A stretch of DNA of 64,000 bases from assembly GCF_015680705.1 (NCBI RefSeq), contig NZ_JADNYP010000001.1, positions 124,001 to 188,000 on the forward strand. The letters are read 5' to 3'. Below, piece by piece: positions 7,521 through 16,135 of the stretch. This DNA comes from Pseudomonas fulva (GTDB lineage: Bacteria > Pseudomonadota > Gammaproteobacteria > Pseudomonadales > Pseudomonadaceae). The translations under genes and the position numbers were made by a program. The notes under the pieces were generated by a model. The model had not been told where the DNA came from, searched no databases, and saw only the letters and a program-made list of their open reading frames with translations. Each line of letters opens with the position of its first letter. Position 1 is the stretch's first letter.

Positions 7521-10500
7521 TCAGGCCAGGCGGGCTGGGCACAGGTTGGGATCGGACTGCCGCAACAGGCCGAGCAGCTCGCTGATGCCGGACGCTCGCA
7601 GCAGTTGGTAATGGTCGGCCGTGGCCTGCATGATCCGCGGCTGCCAGTTCAGCTGGTCGAGCGCCTCCTCGAGGAAGGAGTCATCGTCGCCAGTGGCCTT
7701 GACCAGTGTCACCGGCGCCTGGATGGGATGTTCGACCAGCTCGGCGAAGCTGTACTTGAACTCGTAGGTCAGCTCGACGATTTCGCAGATCCGCTCGGCC
7801 AGTGGCGCATCCAGCTCGCCCATTCGCTCGCTGACCAGGGCAAGGAAGTCTGGCTTGGAACGCACCCGTTCGAGCCGCTGCTGTTCGTCGGCAGTGGGCA
7901 GCGCACCGACGAACACCGAATGCAGCACGGCAAGAAATGCCGGATCGGCGAAGCGCTGCTGACCGGCAAGACGGATCGTCGGGCGCGCGCGCGGGTTGCC
8001 AGGCGCGATCAAGACCAGCTCGTCGATCCGCTCGCCCTCGTTCTCCAGCTGGCGGGCGACCTCGAACGCCACCCGCGCGCCGAACGAATAGCCCCAGAGG
8101 GTATAGGGGCCCTTGGGCTGGCGGCAGCGCAGCAGGGCGACGTCTTCACGGGCCATCTGCGCGAGGCTGGAGTATGGCTGCTCACCGGGATTGATGCCGA
8201 ACGCCTGGATACCGTAGAACGGTCGCGCCGGGGCTGCCTCACGCGCCAAGGCGCGCAGGTTCATCGGGTATCCTCCTAGCCCCGGCCAGCAGAAGATCGG
8301 CCGCTGCTGCCCCTCCACCGGGTTGAGGCCGACCAGCCGCGACAGGTCATCGAACGAGCCGCTGGCGACCTGCGCGGCCAGCGCCTCGATGGTCGGATGA
8401 GCGAAGATCGCTTGCAGCGCAAGGTGGGTGCCCAAGGTGCGGTTGATGCGGTTGATCAGCACCACGGCCAGCAGCGAGTTGCCACCGGCCTCGAAGAAAT
8501 CGTCGATGACCGAGGTCGACTCGCCGGGCATCACCGCCTGCCAGATCTCGGCGATCCTGCGTTCCAGCAAGCTGCGCGGCTGGACCACGATGCGCTCCTG
8601 GCGCACGCTGTGAACGGTGCGCTTGAGCCGTTCGACGTCGACCTTGCCGTTGGCGGTCAGCGGAATCTGGTCGAGCACCACGAACTGGTTCGGCACCATG
8701 TAGTCAGGCAACTGTTGCTCGAGTTCCTGCCTGAGCAGTTCTGCCGGGCCCTGAATGTGCACGGCGTCCTCCTTCATGCCCTCGCTGCTTAGCTGCTCTT
8801 CGCTGACCCGCCCGGCCAGCGCGAAGTACGAGGCGCCGATGTCGTCGGGCTGCCGCGCAAGCAGTTGTCGCAGGCGACGGGCGGTCTCCAGGTCGTGGCC
8901 ACTCTTGGAACTGTAGCCCGAAGACATCAGCCCCAGGCGCAGGTCGTTCATCTGCAAGCGTTGCAAGCGCCGGCCCAAATGAATGTAGCGCTCCCAGGCC
9001 GGCGTCTCGTCGATCACCAGGGACACCCCGAAACTGGCCTGCTCGTAGGCGCGCTGGTTGATCGCGATGACGTCCTTCTTCTGGATCAGTTCATCGGAGC
9101 ATTTCTCCAGGCGCTGATCCTGGTAACGGTAGAGGCCGGCAGGCAGGTCTTCGATGCGCCCAGGATGGGACTGCACGAACGTGCGCACCGGGTCGCTCGT
9201 GCAGCGCTCGGCATGGCTGACCAGCGCATAGCTGCCCAGGTACTGGTCGCCTTCGCCACAGGCCAGCAGTTGCAGGACGTGCGGCTGGTGACTGCCAGCC
9301 GCCAGGCCCAGGCCGTACTCGGGCAGGACATGGTCGAGCAGACCGAGCACATGCCCGGCTTCCATTTCCAGCACTTCGGCCACGTTGTTGCGGTACACGG
9401 CTTCGATCGCACTGGCCTTGCCGACCAGGTGCAGCACCACGCTGGCGCGGCCGGTAGACGGCCGTTCGCACATCAGCACCAGTTCATGGGTCAACGCAGC
9501 GAAGTAGTAGATGCCGCTGCGCAGCCCGGCCATCGCGTCGATTTCCAGGTACAGCTGGTGTGCATACAGCGCGCCGGGCGAAGCGTAGGCGTACTTGGGC
9601 AGCAGGCGCTCCTGGCTGTGGAACGGCCCGAGGTTGCGCAGAAGCTCGCCGAGGCTATCGAGCGTCAGGCTCGCGAGCGACGTGTCGATGCCCGCAGGCG
9701 TGCTCCAGCAGAGCAGGTCGAGCACATCCTTCCGGCTGACCGGGCCGCCTTCGAAGAAGCGGTAGGTCTTGCGCGCGAACGCCCGCGCTCGCTGCTGCGC
9801 GGTGCCCTCGCGGCAGGCCAGGCGGATCACTGCCCTGCCCTGATCGGCGCTGGCGTCGCGACCGCCGAGCTGGGCCAGCTGCGCACGCACCTGGACACGG
9901 CTGGACTTGGACAGGTGATGGGCGCCGTGGCTGCCCTGGTCCATCAACAAAGCCTCCCGGGGATTGAGCGCCACGCAGGCCAGCAGGCTGTCGAAGGCCC
10001 CCTGCCGATCGCGGTCGACGAACACGGCGGCGCTTTTCACCCAGGGATGGTTCTCGATCGCCACGCGCACCTCGTCCAGCTCGATGCGATAGCCGCGCAG
10101 CTTGACCTGGTTATCGGCGCGACCGATGAACTGCATGCTGCCATCGGCGTTCCAGCTGGCCAGGTCGCCGCTGCGGTACAGCCGGACCGGGCCGTGTCCG
10201 GCCTCGATGACACGCTCGACGAAGCGCTCGGCGGTCTGCTCGGCGCGCCCCAGGTAGCCACGCGCCAGCTGGCGCCCGCCAATGTACAACTCCCCCAGCG
10301 CGCCTGGCTCGCGCACCAGGGCACCACTGTGCGGATCGAACAGGTGGAAACAGGTATGGGCGGCCGGAAAGCCGATGGAAACCACCTTCGTCGCCTGCAC
10401 CAGCGTGGCCCGGTCCACCACCAGAGAGGACGCGTTGATGGTGCACTCGGTAGGGCCGTACAGATTGACCAGGCGACTGCCAGGCAGGGTGTCCAGGCAG

Positions 10501-11396
10501 GCCAGTGCCAGCTTGCGAGTCAACGGTTCGCCGCCACTGAAAAGCGTGCGCAGCGTGCGGCACTGGGCGAAGCCAGGCTCGTCGACCAGCGCCTGCAACA
10601 GCGTCGGCACACATTGCAGCAGGCTCACCGCGTAGCGTCGCAGCGCCACGACCAGCGCCGCGGGATCGCGATGAATGCCTGGCTCGCCCATCACTACCGT
10701 GGTGCCAAGGGCCACGGCGAGCAGCTCCCACTGCGCCGCATCGAAGCTCATCGGCGTCTTGCGCAGGAGCGTCTGGGTCTGGTCCACGCCATGCGCCTGG
10801 CGCAACCAGGTCAACTGGCTGACCAGGCTGCGATGCTCGATCTCGACGCCCTTGGGCTGGCCGGTGGTCCCCGACGTATAGATCACATAGGCCAGCGAGC
10901 CGGGCCCAGGCCCCTCAGGTCGCTCCAGCAGCGCATCGTTCGCCGCCAGTTGCTCGTCCAGGGCTTCGCAGACCAGGCTCGTTTCGCCGAGGCCCATCTC
11001 GAGCAAGCCCTCGCGCAGGGCCGGCTGGGTGAAGATCAGCTTCAGGCCGGCGTCCTGGATCATGTAGCGCAGGCGCTCGCGCGGGTAGTCCGGCGCCAGG
11101 GGCAGGTAGGCGCCACCGACCTCGAGGATGGCCAAGGTCACGACCATCAGGTCCAGCGAGGGCTCGACATGGATGCCCACGCAGTCCCCTGGCCGGACCC
11201 CACGTTGGCGCAGCAGGCAGGCGGCCTGCTGGCTGCGTCTGCGCAGCTGGGCGAAGGTCAGCGCGCCCTCCTGGCTGATCACCGCGATCCGCTGCGGCGT
11301 GGCCCGTACCTGCCGATGGAACAGCTCGGTCACTGTCAGAGGCTCGTCTTCCAACGCACCAGCCCATTTCCCTGCTTCGTTCGAACCTACGTCCAT
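7521..11396 (-). CDS. indC: Indigoidine synthetase (A-Ox-T-TE single-module NRPS)
   Basis: This 1291-aa enzyme oxidises and dimerises two L-glutamines to the blue pigment indigoidine. The order is: adenylation domain (YIYTSGTTGQPKG near 174, TPMSFDAAQWE near 216-226, A8 motif GRADNQVKLRGYR near 424); flavin oxidase domain inserted between the A8 and A10 motifs (ARKTYRFFEGG near 533 to about 855); A10 motif TANGKVD near 914; carrier protein with FFEAGGNSL (serine near 972); thioesterase GYSFG near 1102 with DHY histidine near 1262. Size and order match BpsA/IndC (about 1280 aa), as do the inserted-segment motifs MDQGSHGAHH and LPKYAYASPGALYA. The ATG at 11394-11396 has GGAG 7 nt upstream; longer in-frame readings start in non-homologous sequence. 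The usual IndA/IndB genes are absent nearby. Confidence 0.93.
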   Translation of the reverse strand: MDVGSNEAGKWAGALEDEPLTVTELFHRQVRATPQRIAVISQEGALTFAQLRRRSQQAACLLRQRGVRPGDCVGIHVEPSLDLMVVTLAILEVGGAYLPLAPDYPRERLRYMIQDAGLKLIFTQPALREGLLEMGLGETSLVCEALDEQLAANDALLERPEGPGPGSLAYVIYTSGTTGQPKGVEIEHRSLVSQLTWLRQAHGVDQTQTLLRKTPMSFDAAQWELLAVALGTTVVMGEPGIHRDPAALVVALRRYAVSLLQCVPTLLQALVDEPGFAQCRTLRTLFSGGEPLTRKLALACLDTLPGSRLVNLYGPTECTINASSLVVDRATLVQATKVVSIGFPAAHTCFHLFDPHSGALVREPGALGELYIGGRQLARGYLGRAEQTAERFVERVIEAGHGPVRLYRSGDLASWNADGSMQFIGRADNQVKLRGYRIELDEVRVAIENHPWVKSAAVFVDRDRQGAFDSLLACVALNPREALLMDQGSHGAHHLSKSSRVQVRAQLAQLGGRDASADQGRAVIRLACREGTAQQRARAFARKTYRFFEGGPVSRKDVLDLLCWSTPAGIDTSLASLTLDSLGELLRNLGPFHSQERLLPKYAYASPGALYAHQLYLEIDAMAGLRSGIYYFAALTHELVLMCERPSTGRASVVLHLVGKASAIEAVYRNNVAEVLEMEAGHVLGLLDHVLPEYGLGLAAGSHQPHVLQLLACGEGDQYLGSYALVSHAERCTSDPVRTFVQSHPGRIEDLPAGLYRYQDQRLEKCSDELIQKKDVIAINQRAYEQASFGVSLVIDETPAWERYIHLGRRLQRLQMNDLRLGLMSSGYSSKSGHDLETARRLRQLLARQPDDIGASYFALAGRVSEEQLSSEGMKEDAVHIQGPAELLRQELEQQLPDYMVPNQFVVLDQIPLTANGKVDVERLKRTVHSVRQERIVVQPRSLLERRIAEIWQAVMPGESTSVIDDFFEAGGNSLLAVVLINRINRTLGTHLALQAIFAHPTIEALAAQVASGSFDDLSRLVGLNPVEGQQRPIFCWPGLGGYPMNLRALAREAAPARPFYGIQAFGINPGEQPYSSLAQMAREDVALLRCRQPKGPYTLWGYSFGARVAFEVARQLENEGERIDELVLIAPGNPRARPTIRLAGQQRFADPAFLAVLHSVFVGALPTADEQQRLERVRSKPDFLALVSERMGELDAPLAERICEIVELTYEFKYSFAELVEHPIQAPVTLVKATGDDDSFLEEALDQLNWQPRIMQATADHYQLLRASGISELLGLLRQSDPNLCPARLA

Positions 11397-11538
11397 GCGC
11401 GCGCTCCAGCGTATGCGTTCCGTGCGGCCACACCACCGCGCCGCACGCCGGGTAGGCGTGGCGCAGGCTGCGGTGGCCATGGTGTCAAATCGTCGACCGC
11501 TGCCGCGGCGGCCCCAGGCCAGCCGCGGCCGTGTCTGT

Positions 11539-12288
11539 TCAGTGTCGTTCCAGCAGCCGGCCGAAGCCACCTACCCGGTCAGCGATGCCGCTGGAACGCA
11601 GCGCATGCCAGTACAGCATCACGTTGTTGGAGATCACCGGCTTGTCCAGCCAGGCCTCGGCGATCATTGCCGCTCGCGCCATGGCCACGTTGGTGCCGAC
11701 CTGCACGATGGCCTGGACCCGAGGGCTATCGACGGCGCGAATCGCCTCGAAGATCCGGGCCTGGCTGATCTGCGCGATATTGGCCGGGCTCGAGGCGCCC
11801 AGCCCTTGAATGGAAACCACATCGTAGCCGTTGTCGAGGAAGTAGCTGCTGACGGTGTCGTCGCCTACCGGCAGATACGGCGTGAGGATGGCGATGCGAT
11901 GGATGTCGCCCAGGGCCGCCAGCGCCGCCTTGCAAGCATCATGACTGGTGGTGACCGGCACCCCGCTGGTCATGTCCAGGAAGGACTCCATGATCACTTC
12001 GTGACTGCCCTGACCTTCCCAGTAGCTTTCCGGCGATACGCCGACGATCACCCGATCGGGCTTGCAGGTGAGCAGGCCATGGATGGCATCGGAGGTGGAG
12101 AGGCGGATGTTGTTCAGCACGTTCATGAATCCCGGACGCTGATCCATCAGTTCATCCTGGATCAACATGCGGCTGACCTGGTTGGTGACTCCGAAGGGAC
12201 GCAAGGCATCGGTCTCGGGTTGCATGGAGGTGTTGGTCGACGGCAGGATGATGCCCATCTTCAGGCGGTAGCCAAGTGAATCGATCAT
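11539..12288 (-). CDS. Asp/Glu racemase-superfamily protein (AMDase/maleate isomerase-like) without canonical cysteines
   Basis: This 249-aa protein is of the arylmalonate decarboxylase/maleate isomerase branch. It has the start RLKMGIILPSTNTSMQPE, the middle VIVGVSPESYWEG, and the C-terminal VGTNVAMARAA followed by KPVISNN and GGFGRLLE. In working members, cysteines sit in the two loops corresponding to VGVSPES and VQVGTN. Here these loops have none; the only cysteines (in TCKPD and HDACK) lie elsewhere. It may use other residues or act on a different bond. It lies between the dehydrogenase and indC on the same strand, 143 bp before the NRPS, so a role in making or tailoring the pigment precursor, or in its control, is possible but unproven. 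Confidence 0.75.
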   Translation of the reverse strand: MIDSLGYRLKMGIILPSTNTSMQPETDALRPFGVTNQVSRMLIQDELMDQRPGFMNVLNNIRLSTSDAIHGLLTCKPDRVIVGVSPESYWEGQGSHEVIMESFLDMTSGVPVTTSHDACKAALAALGDIHRIAILTPYLPVGDDTVSSYFLDNGYDVVSIQGLGASSPANIAQISQARIFEAIRAVDSPRVQAIVQVGTNVAMARAAMIAEAWLDKPVISNNVMLYWHALRSSGIADRVGGFGRLLERH

Positions 12289-12299
12289 AACGTCACTCA

Positions 12300-12324
12300 G
12301 GGTCGACGGCGGTAGCGTCGACCC
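12300..12324 (-). other. Hairpin between dehydrogenase and racemase-like genes
   Basis: The exact 8-bp arms GGGTCGAC and GTCGACCC enclose a 9-nt loop, 11 nt upstream of the racemase-like ATG and 37 nt after the dehydrogenase stop. No T tract follows on the minus strand. It could be a weak terminator, a translational control hairpin or an operator. Confidence 0.35.
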
Positions 12325-12361
12325 CCCAGCTGGGAAACTGGCGCTCTACGCAGCGCAGGAC

Positions 12362-13237
12362 TTACTTGGCCAGGTAGGAAGCGGCCATGTCCTTGTCGCC
12401 ATGGCCTGCCTGCAGGGCCCGCTGGAAGCGCTCGAGCCCGGCCTCGACGGTGTCGACCTTGATGCCGGCGTCGCGAGCGGCCTGCACCACCAGCTCGGCA
12501 TCCTTGGCGGCATTGGCCACCGAGAACGTGGTGGCGTAGTCATCGGCCATGATCGCGGCCGACTTGAGCTGGAAGTACAGGTTGTCCAGCGGACCGCCCT
12601 TGACCACATCGACCACCAGCGCAGGATCCACCCCCAGCCCCTTGGCGATGGACAGGCTCTCGGCGACCCCGTGGGTCAGCGCCAGTACCCAGCTGTTGAG
12701 GGCCAGCTTGAGCTTGCTGCTGACGCCGGGTTCTTCGGCTACCCAGAGGGTACGCTTGCCGATGGCATCGAAGACCGGCTGGATCTCGGCGCGATGGGCT
12801 TGGGCGCCCGAAGCGATGATCACCAGCTGGCCTTGCTCGGCAGGGCCCTTGGTGCCCTGGACCGGCGCATCGTAGAACGCCAGCCCGTGCTCGTCGGCGA
12901 AGGCCGCCAACTGCTCGCTGGCCGCCACCCCGACCGTGCTCGCCTGGATCCACACGGTACCCTTGGCCAGGCCGGGCAGCGCGGCGCGCATGGCGTCCAG
13001 GACCGCCGGGCCGTCCTTGAGCATGGTCAGCACGATGGCCGCGCCACGCACCGCGTCGGCGGCCAGTTCCTGCACCTTCACGCCCGACTCGGCCAGGGGC
13101 GTGGCCTTGGCGTAGGTGCGGTTCCAGGCCGTGGTCTGGAAACCGTTCTTCTGCAAGTTGCGGGCAATGGCCGCGCCCATGATGCCGGTACCGAGAACGG
13201 CGACAGTCTTGTTGTTAGCGTTTACAGCCTGGGTCAT
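12362..13237 (-). CDS. NAD(P)-dependent beta-hydroxyacid dehydrogenase (3-hydroxyisobutyrate dehydrogenase family)
   Basis: This 291-aa protein has an N-terminal Rossmann fold (VAVLGTGIMGAAIARNL), the substrate-binding loop DAPVQGTKGPAEQG in the middle, and the catalytic lysine region SSKLKLALN. The family reduces or oxidises small beta-hydroxy/semialdehyde acids; imine reductases share the same fold, so a cyclic imine substrate cannot be excluded. It is the first enzyme gene after the TetR regulator on the minus strand and has a palindromic operator about 105-120 bp upstream. This makes it the likely first cistron of the unit running through the racemase-like gene to indC. The substrate is unknown. 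Confidence 0.85.
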   Translation of the reverse strand: MTQAVNANNKTVAVLGTGIMGAAIARNLQKNGFQTTAWNRTYAKATPLAESGVKVQELAADAVRGAAIVLTMLKDGPAVLDAMRAALPGLAKGTVWIQASTVGVAASEQLAAFADEHGLAFYDAPVQGTKGPAEQGQLVIIASGAQAHRAEIQPVFDAIGKRTLWVAEEPGVSSKLKLALNSWVLALTHGVAESLSIAKGLGVDPALVVDVVKGGPLDNLYFQLKSAAIMADDYATTFSVANAAKDAELVVQAARDAGIKVDTVEAGLERFQRALQAGHGDKDMAASYLAK

Positions 13238-13341
13238 TGCAACTTCCTTTTAAGTGTCGAGCAGACGGTATGTTCGTTGCACTTCGCTCGGGTGCGCCTA
13301 CCACTGCCTCCGGCACCCATCTCGCAAAAGTGACATGAACT

Positions 13342-13357
13342 TATTGAACGTTCATTA
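13342..13357. promoter_or_regulatory. TetR-type palindromic operator
   Basis: TGAACGTTCA is a perfect 10-bp palindrome (13345-13354). It extends to 16 bp with one mismatched pair (TATTGAACGTTCATTA) in an AT-rich island. It lies between the tetR stop and the dehydrogenase start. TetR regulators commonly bind such dyads, so local repression of the dehydrogenase-to-indC unit is likely. Confidence 0.55.
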
Positions 13358-13394
13358 CAAAACCTTCGGGACCTTCGAGGCTATTGCCGAGGTC

Positions 13395-14012
13395 TCACAA
13401 GGCAGAAACGGCAACCTCGACGATGTCGGCCAGCCGCTCGGATCGATCCTCGCGCGCGCCTCCCTTGCCGATCACCCGGATGCCCTGGATGGTGCTGACG
13501 ATGAAACGCGCCAGCGCTTCGGGACGCTTGCCCGGATCGATCTCCCCGGCGGCCTGCCCACGCAGCAGCAGCGCCGTCAGGGCCCGCTCCATCCGGCTGA
13601 AGTTCTTCGCCACCAGTTCGGCCACGCCGCTGTCGTGTCGAGCCACTTCCAGCGAGGCGTTGGCCACCATGCAGCCGAAGTTCTCGGTGTCCTGCAGCTC
13701 CTCGGCGACGATCTTCAGCAACAGTCGGCGGATCAGCTCCTTGACTTCGCCCTCCTCGGCCAGCAACGCCACGTTGAAGGCAGTCATCTCGTAGTAGCGG
13801 CGCAACGCGAACTCGTACAGGCCCTGCTTGCTACCGAACGCGTTGTACAGGCTGCCACGGCCCAGACCGGTGCCCTCGACCAGATCCTGGATGCTCGTGC
13901 CCGCATAGCCACGTAGCCAGAAAACCCGCATGGCGGCCTCGGCGATGGCGTCCGAATCAAACTCTTTGGGTCTCATCAAAACACCGGTACTGGAACGATC
14001 GGTCAAGAACAT
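13395..14012 (-). CDS. TetR/AcrR-family transcriptional regulator
   Basis: This 205-aa protein has an N-terminal HTH (AMRVFWLRGYAGTSIQDLVEGTGLG with GSLYNAFGSKQGLY), a classic TetR layout. The C-terminal ligand domain contains NFGCMVANASLEV and FIVSTIQGIRVIGKGG, typical of the reactive-compound-sensing TetR group that includes NemR-like and AcrR-like proteins. The ATG at 14010-14012 is chosen because GGAGG lies 8 nt upstream; an internal ATG (13976) lacks a ribosome-binding site. It is divergent from ridA across about 190 bp and is followed by the palindrome at 13342-13357. It is therefore the probable local repressor of the pigment unit. Confidence 0.88.
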   Translation of the reverse strand: MFLTDRSSTGVLMRPKEFDSDAIAEAAMRVFWLRGYAGTSIQDLVEGTGLGRGSLYNAFGSKQGLYEFALRRYYEMTAFNVALLAEEGEVKELIRRLLLKIVAEELQDTENFGCMVANASLEVARHDSGVAELVAKNFSRMERALTALLLRGQAAGEIDPGKRPEALARFIVSTIQGIRVIGKGGAREDRSERLADIVEVAVSAL

Positions 14013-14204
14013 AGCACCGCCCTCCAACTGCGGTCAATCGTCTTTGCACAGGGAAAAACAAGTTCGAATCCGACACTTGCTTGTCATGTTCAGATGATGC
14101 AATTTGAAAAAACCCACACATCCTTCGGATTGCATCCGTGGCCTCATGCTGGTCGCGCGGTGTCTCCGGCTGTACTCGACCACCTAGCGAAAGGAAGCTC
14201 GCCA

Positions 14205-14636
14205 ATGACCCAAACCGCAGTTCGCACCGGCAACCCGCAGGCGCCCTATGCCGAGTCCATCGCCCTCCCCCGTGACGCCTCGCTGGTCTACGTCAGTGGC
14301 ATCCTGGCTGACGTGAGCGACCCGACGGCAGCGCCTGGCACGGTCGCGGCCTATGGCGACACCCATGCCCAGGCCTTGTCGGTACTGGGCAAGATCAAGA
14401 CGATCCTGGCACGCCACGACCTGCAGATGCACCACATCATCCAGCTGCGGGCCTTCCTGGTCGGCACGCCAGAGCATGAAGGCCGCCTGGATTTCCAAGG
14501 TTTCCAGCGAGCCTATGCGACCTTCTTCGATCAGCCGGACCTGCAGACCCGGCCTACCCGTACCGCCATCCAGGTGGTTGCATTGCCGCTGCCAGGCACC
14601 CTGGTCGAGATCGACGTGGTCGCCGCCCATCCTTGA
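14205..14636 (+). CDS. RidA-family (YjgF/YER057c/UK114) enamine/imine deaminase-like protein
   Basis: This 143-aa protein has the C-terminal signature TRPTRTAIQVVALPLPGTLVEIDVVA, including the arginine that anchors the carboxylate of enamine substrates in RidA. RidA proteins hydrolyse reactive enamines and imines to ketones plus ammonia. The start ATG at 14205 has AAGGAA upstream; an earlier in-frame ATG (14094) would add non-homologous residues. It is divergent from the tetR of the indigoidine locus, and glutamine-derived imines are intermediates there, so a detoxifying or processing role is plausible (inference). A second RidA paralogue lies at 25685. Confidence 0.85.
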   Translation: MTQTAVRTGNPQAPYAESIALPRDASLVYVSGILADVSDPTAAPGTVAAYGDTHAQALSVLGKIKTILARHDLQMHHIIQLRAFLVGTPEHEGRLDFQGFQRAYATFFDQPDLQTRPTRTAIQVVALPLPGTLVEIDVVAAHP

Positions 14637-14701
14637 AGGCAGCCCAGAGGGAATAGCCGCTTCGACGAACGTCCTGTATTCCACAAGTCATGGAGGACTT
14701 T

Positions 14702-14983
14702 ATGAACGCGTCGCTATATGGCGAGATCGGCAAGACCATTGCCAGCATCGGCAGCCGGCATTTCGCCCGGATGTTCCGTGACCTGGTGAACAGCCACCTT
14801 ACCGCCGAGGCCAGCGAGCTGCAGCTGTGCACCTGCAGCCAGGCACAGCCGCTGCCACTGACCGGCCAGACCGTGGCCGAGGCGCAGGAGCGGGACCCGG
14901 CCCGTACCCTGCAACCAGCACGTCCCGGGCCTGTTTCGACAATGCGCCACGCTCAGCATGACGCTCGCTCATGCAAGGCCTAG
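14702..14983 (+). pseudogene. Truncated N-terminus of a LuxR-type regulator (probable remnant)
   Basis: The first 33 residues (MNASLYGEIGKTIASIGSRH, then FARMFRDLVNSHL) resemble the start of Pseudomonas helix-turn-helix regulators of about 250 aa with LuxR C-terminal domains. After about residue 50 the sequence becomes unordered and ends at 93 aa with no HTH. A strong GGAGG ribosome-binding site 5 nt before the ATG shows it was once translated. Its stop overlaps the convergent gene's stop in a shared CTAG, suggesting a deletion joined it to this neighbour. Alternatively it is a short intact protein of unknown role. Confidence 0.45.
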
Positions 14984-15510
14984 CCCCACCCCAGCTCCCG
15001 ACGGATCGCCTGCCGGTAGGACGTATCGAGCAGACGTGGCACCTGCTCGATGTAGTCCCTGGCGTGCTTGAGCTGATCGCCTTCGAGACTTTGCAGGTAA
15101 TCGATGGCGTCGCGCTGCGAAGGCATGCGGTTCTCGGTGCCGGCGAAGCACGGTGGCAAGCCGGTCCAGATCACCGCATCCAGGCGCCTGGCGATGGCCC
15201 AGCGCATGAGCGGTCCCTCCTGGCCGGGGGCGATCAACATCGAGGCCACGCCGTCGCTGCGCTGTGCCGGAATCTGTTCGCGCTCGCGCAGCATCCGGCA
15301 GGCGCTCTCCAGGTCGTCGCTGTCGACCTGCGCCCAGAACACCGGTAGCGGCTGCGCATTCAACGAAATCGCCGTCGACAGTTCTCCGCCCTCGGCGACC
15401 CGGCAGAACTCCACCGCGACCGGCGGGCCATCTGCCTTCCACTGCCCGGCGATACGCAAGGCACCGGGCTTCCACAACAACGATCCCCAGCCAAGACACG
15501 CTATGTTCAT
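14980..15510 (-). CDS. Hypothetical protein resembling gamma-glutamylcyclotransferase-fold proteins
   Basis: This 176-aa protein begins IACLGWGSLLWKPGALRI, similar in style to the YGSLIW/GSL substrate loop of gamma-glutamylcyclotransferase-like proteins. The rest holds no motif I can assign. The ATG at 15508-15510 follows AGGGGTGG. An in-frame GTG two codons earlier is possible. There is no operon partner: the next minus-strand gene ends 34 bp upstream. An enzymatic role on gamma-glutamyl compounds is only a guess from the opening motif. Confidence 0.6.
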   Translation of the reverse strand: MNIACLGWGSLLWKPGALRIAGQWKADGPPVAVEFCRVAEGGELSTAISLNAQPLPVFWAQVDSDDLESACRMLREREQIPAQRSDGVASMLIAPGQEGPLMRWAIARRLDAVIWTGLPPCFAGTENRMPSQRDAIDYLQSLEGDQLKHARDYIEQVPRLLDTSYRQAIRRELGWG

Positions 15511-15544
15511 GTCCACCCCTCATGCCGTTCATGGTTATCCTGCA

Positions 15545-15865
15545 TCACTCACAGGCTGCACCTACGGTGTCAGCCGGCGAGGCGCCCTGCGCGGTGGATC
15601 CGAACAGGACCTCGAACCGCGGACCATAGCCAAGCGCCAGCGGATGTAGGCGATTGGCGGCGATCCAGGCGAATACCAGCACGCAGGCGCGCGCGTTTTC
15701 GTCGTCCATGACGGCCAAACCATCGAGGGCGAACCCACCGTACACATCCGGATTCCACCAAGCCTTGAGAAACTCGGCAACGGCCCGGGCCTGGGCGCCG
15801 TCCGCGCTGGCCGCCAGCAACAGCTGCTCGAGGGCACCGCGGGTCGTCGCGCCCAGCTCGATCAC
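15545..15865 (-). CDS. Small conserved hypothetical protein (DUF7673-like)
   Basis: This protein is about 106 aa, with ALEQLLLAASADGAQARAVAEF and AWWNPDVYGGFALDGL, a pattern I associate with small Pseudomonas hypothetical proteins (DUF7673-like; number from memory). The likely start is GTG at 15863-15865, with GGGGGAG 8 nt upstream. A TTG two codons earlier is closer to the ribosome-binding site and less likely. Upstream in-frame sequence as far as 16171 is compositionally unlike protein and is not included. The function is unknown. Confidence 0.55.
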   Translation of the reverse strand: MIELGATTRGALEQLLLAASADGAQARAVAEFLKAWWNPDVYGGFALDGLAVMDDENARACVLVFAWIAANRLHPLALGYGPRFEVLFGSTAQGASPADTVGAACE

Positions 15866-16135
15866 GTTCAACGCTCCCCCTGCTCGTCGCACGGGCACGA
15901 CTGCGCAGCATGGCTGCCCGAAAGCGGGCGGAGGTTGACTCGACGCATTCGACGATCTCCGCAAGACGGGTCCAGAGAGCGCTGGAAACCGGGTGACACT
16001 TTGGCTATGAGTCTCTGGCCCGCGGAAAAGTCGCAAGCAATGCGGGGAAAAATTGCCAGATGTGCGGCAGGTCTCAGTTACATCTAGCCCCTGGCCTCCC
16101 CCAACAAGGCGACCAACCCAGGGCAACCACGACGG

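Noticed and set aside
11483..11488. TTGACA on the minus strand upstream of indC as a -35 element
   Set aside because: No acceptable -10 at 16-18 bp spacing; the surrounding sequence is too GC-rich.
11397..11570. N-terminal extension of the NRPS to 11570
   Set aside because: The extra 58 residues are Arg/Ala-rich without homology; the ATG at 11396 has a good ribosome-binding site and matches BpsA length.
8865..11768. 967-aa plus-strand open frame opposite the NRPS
   Set aside because: The opposite strand encodes a full indigoidine synthetase with all motifs; this frame has none.
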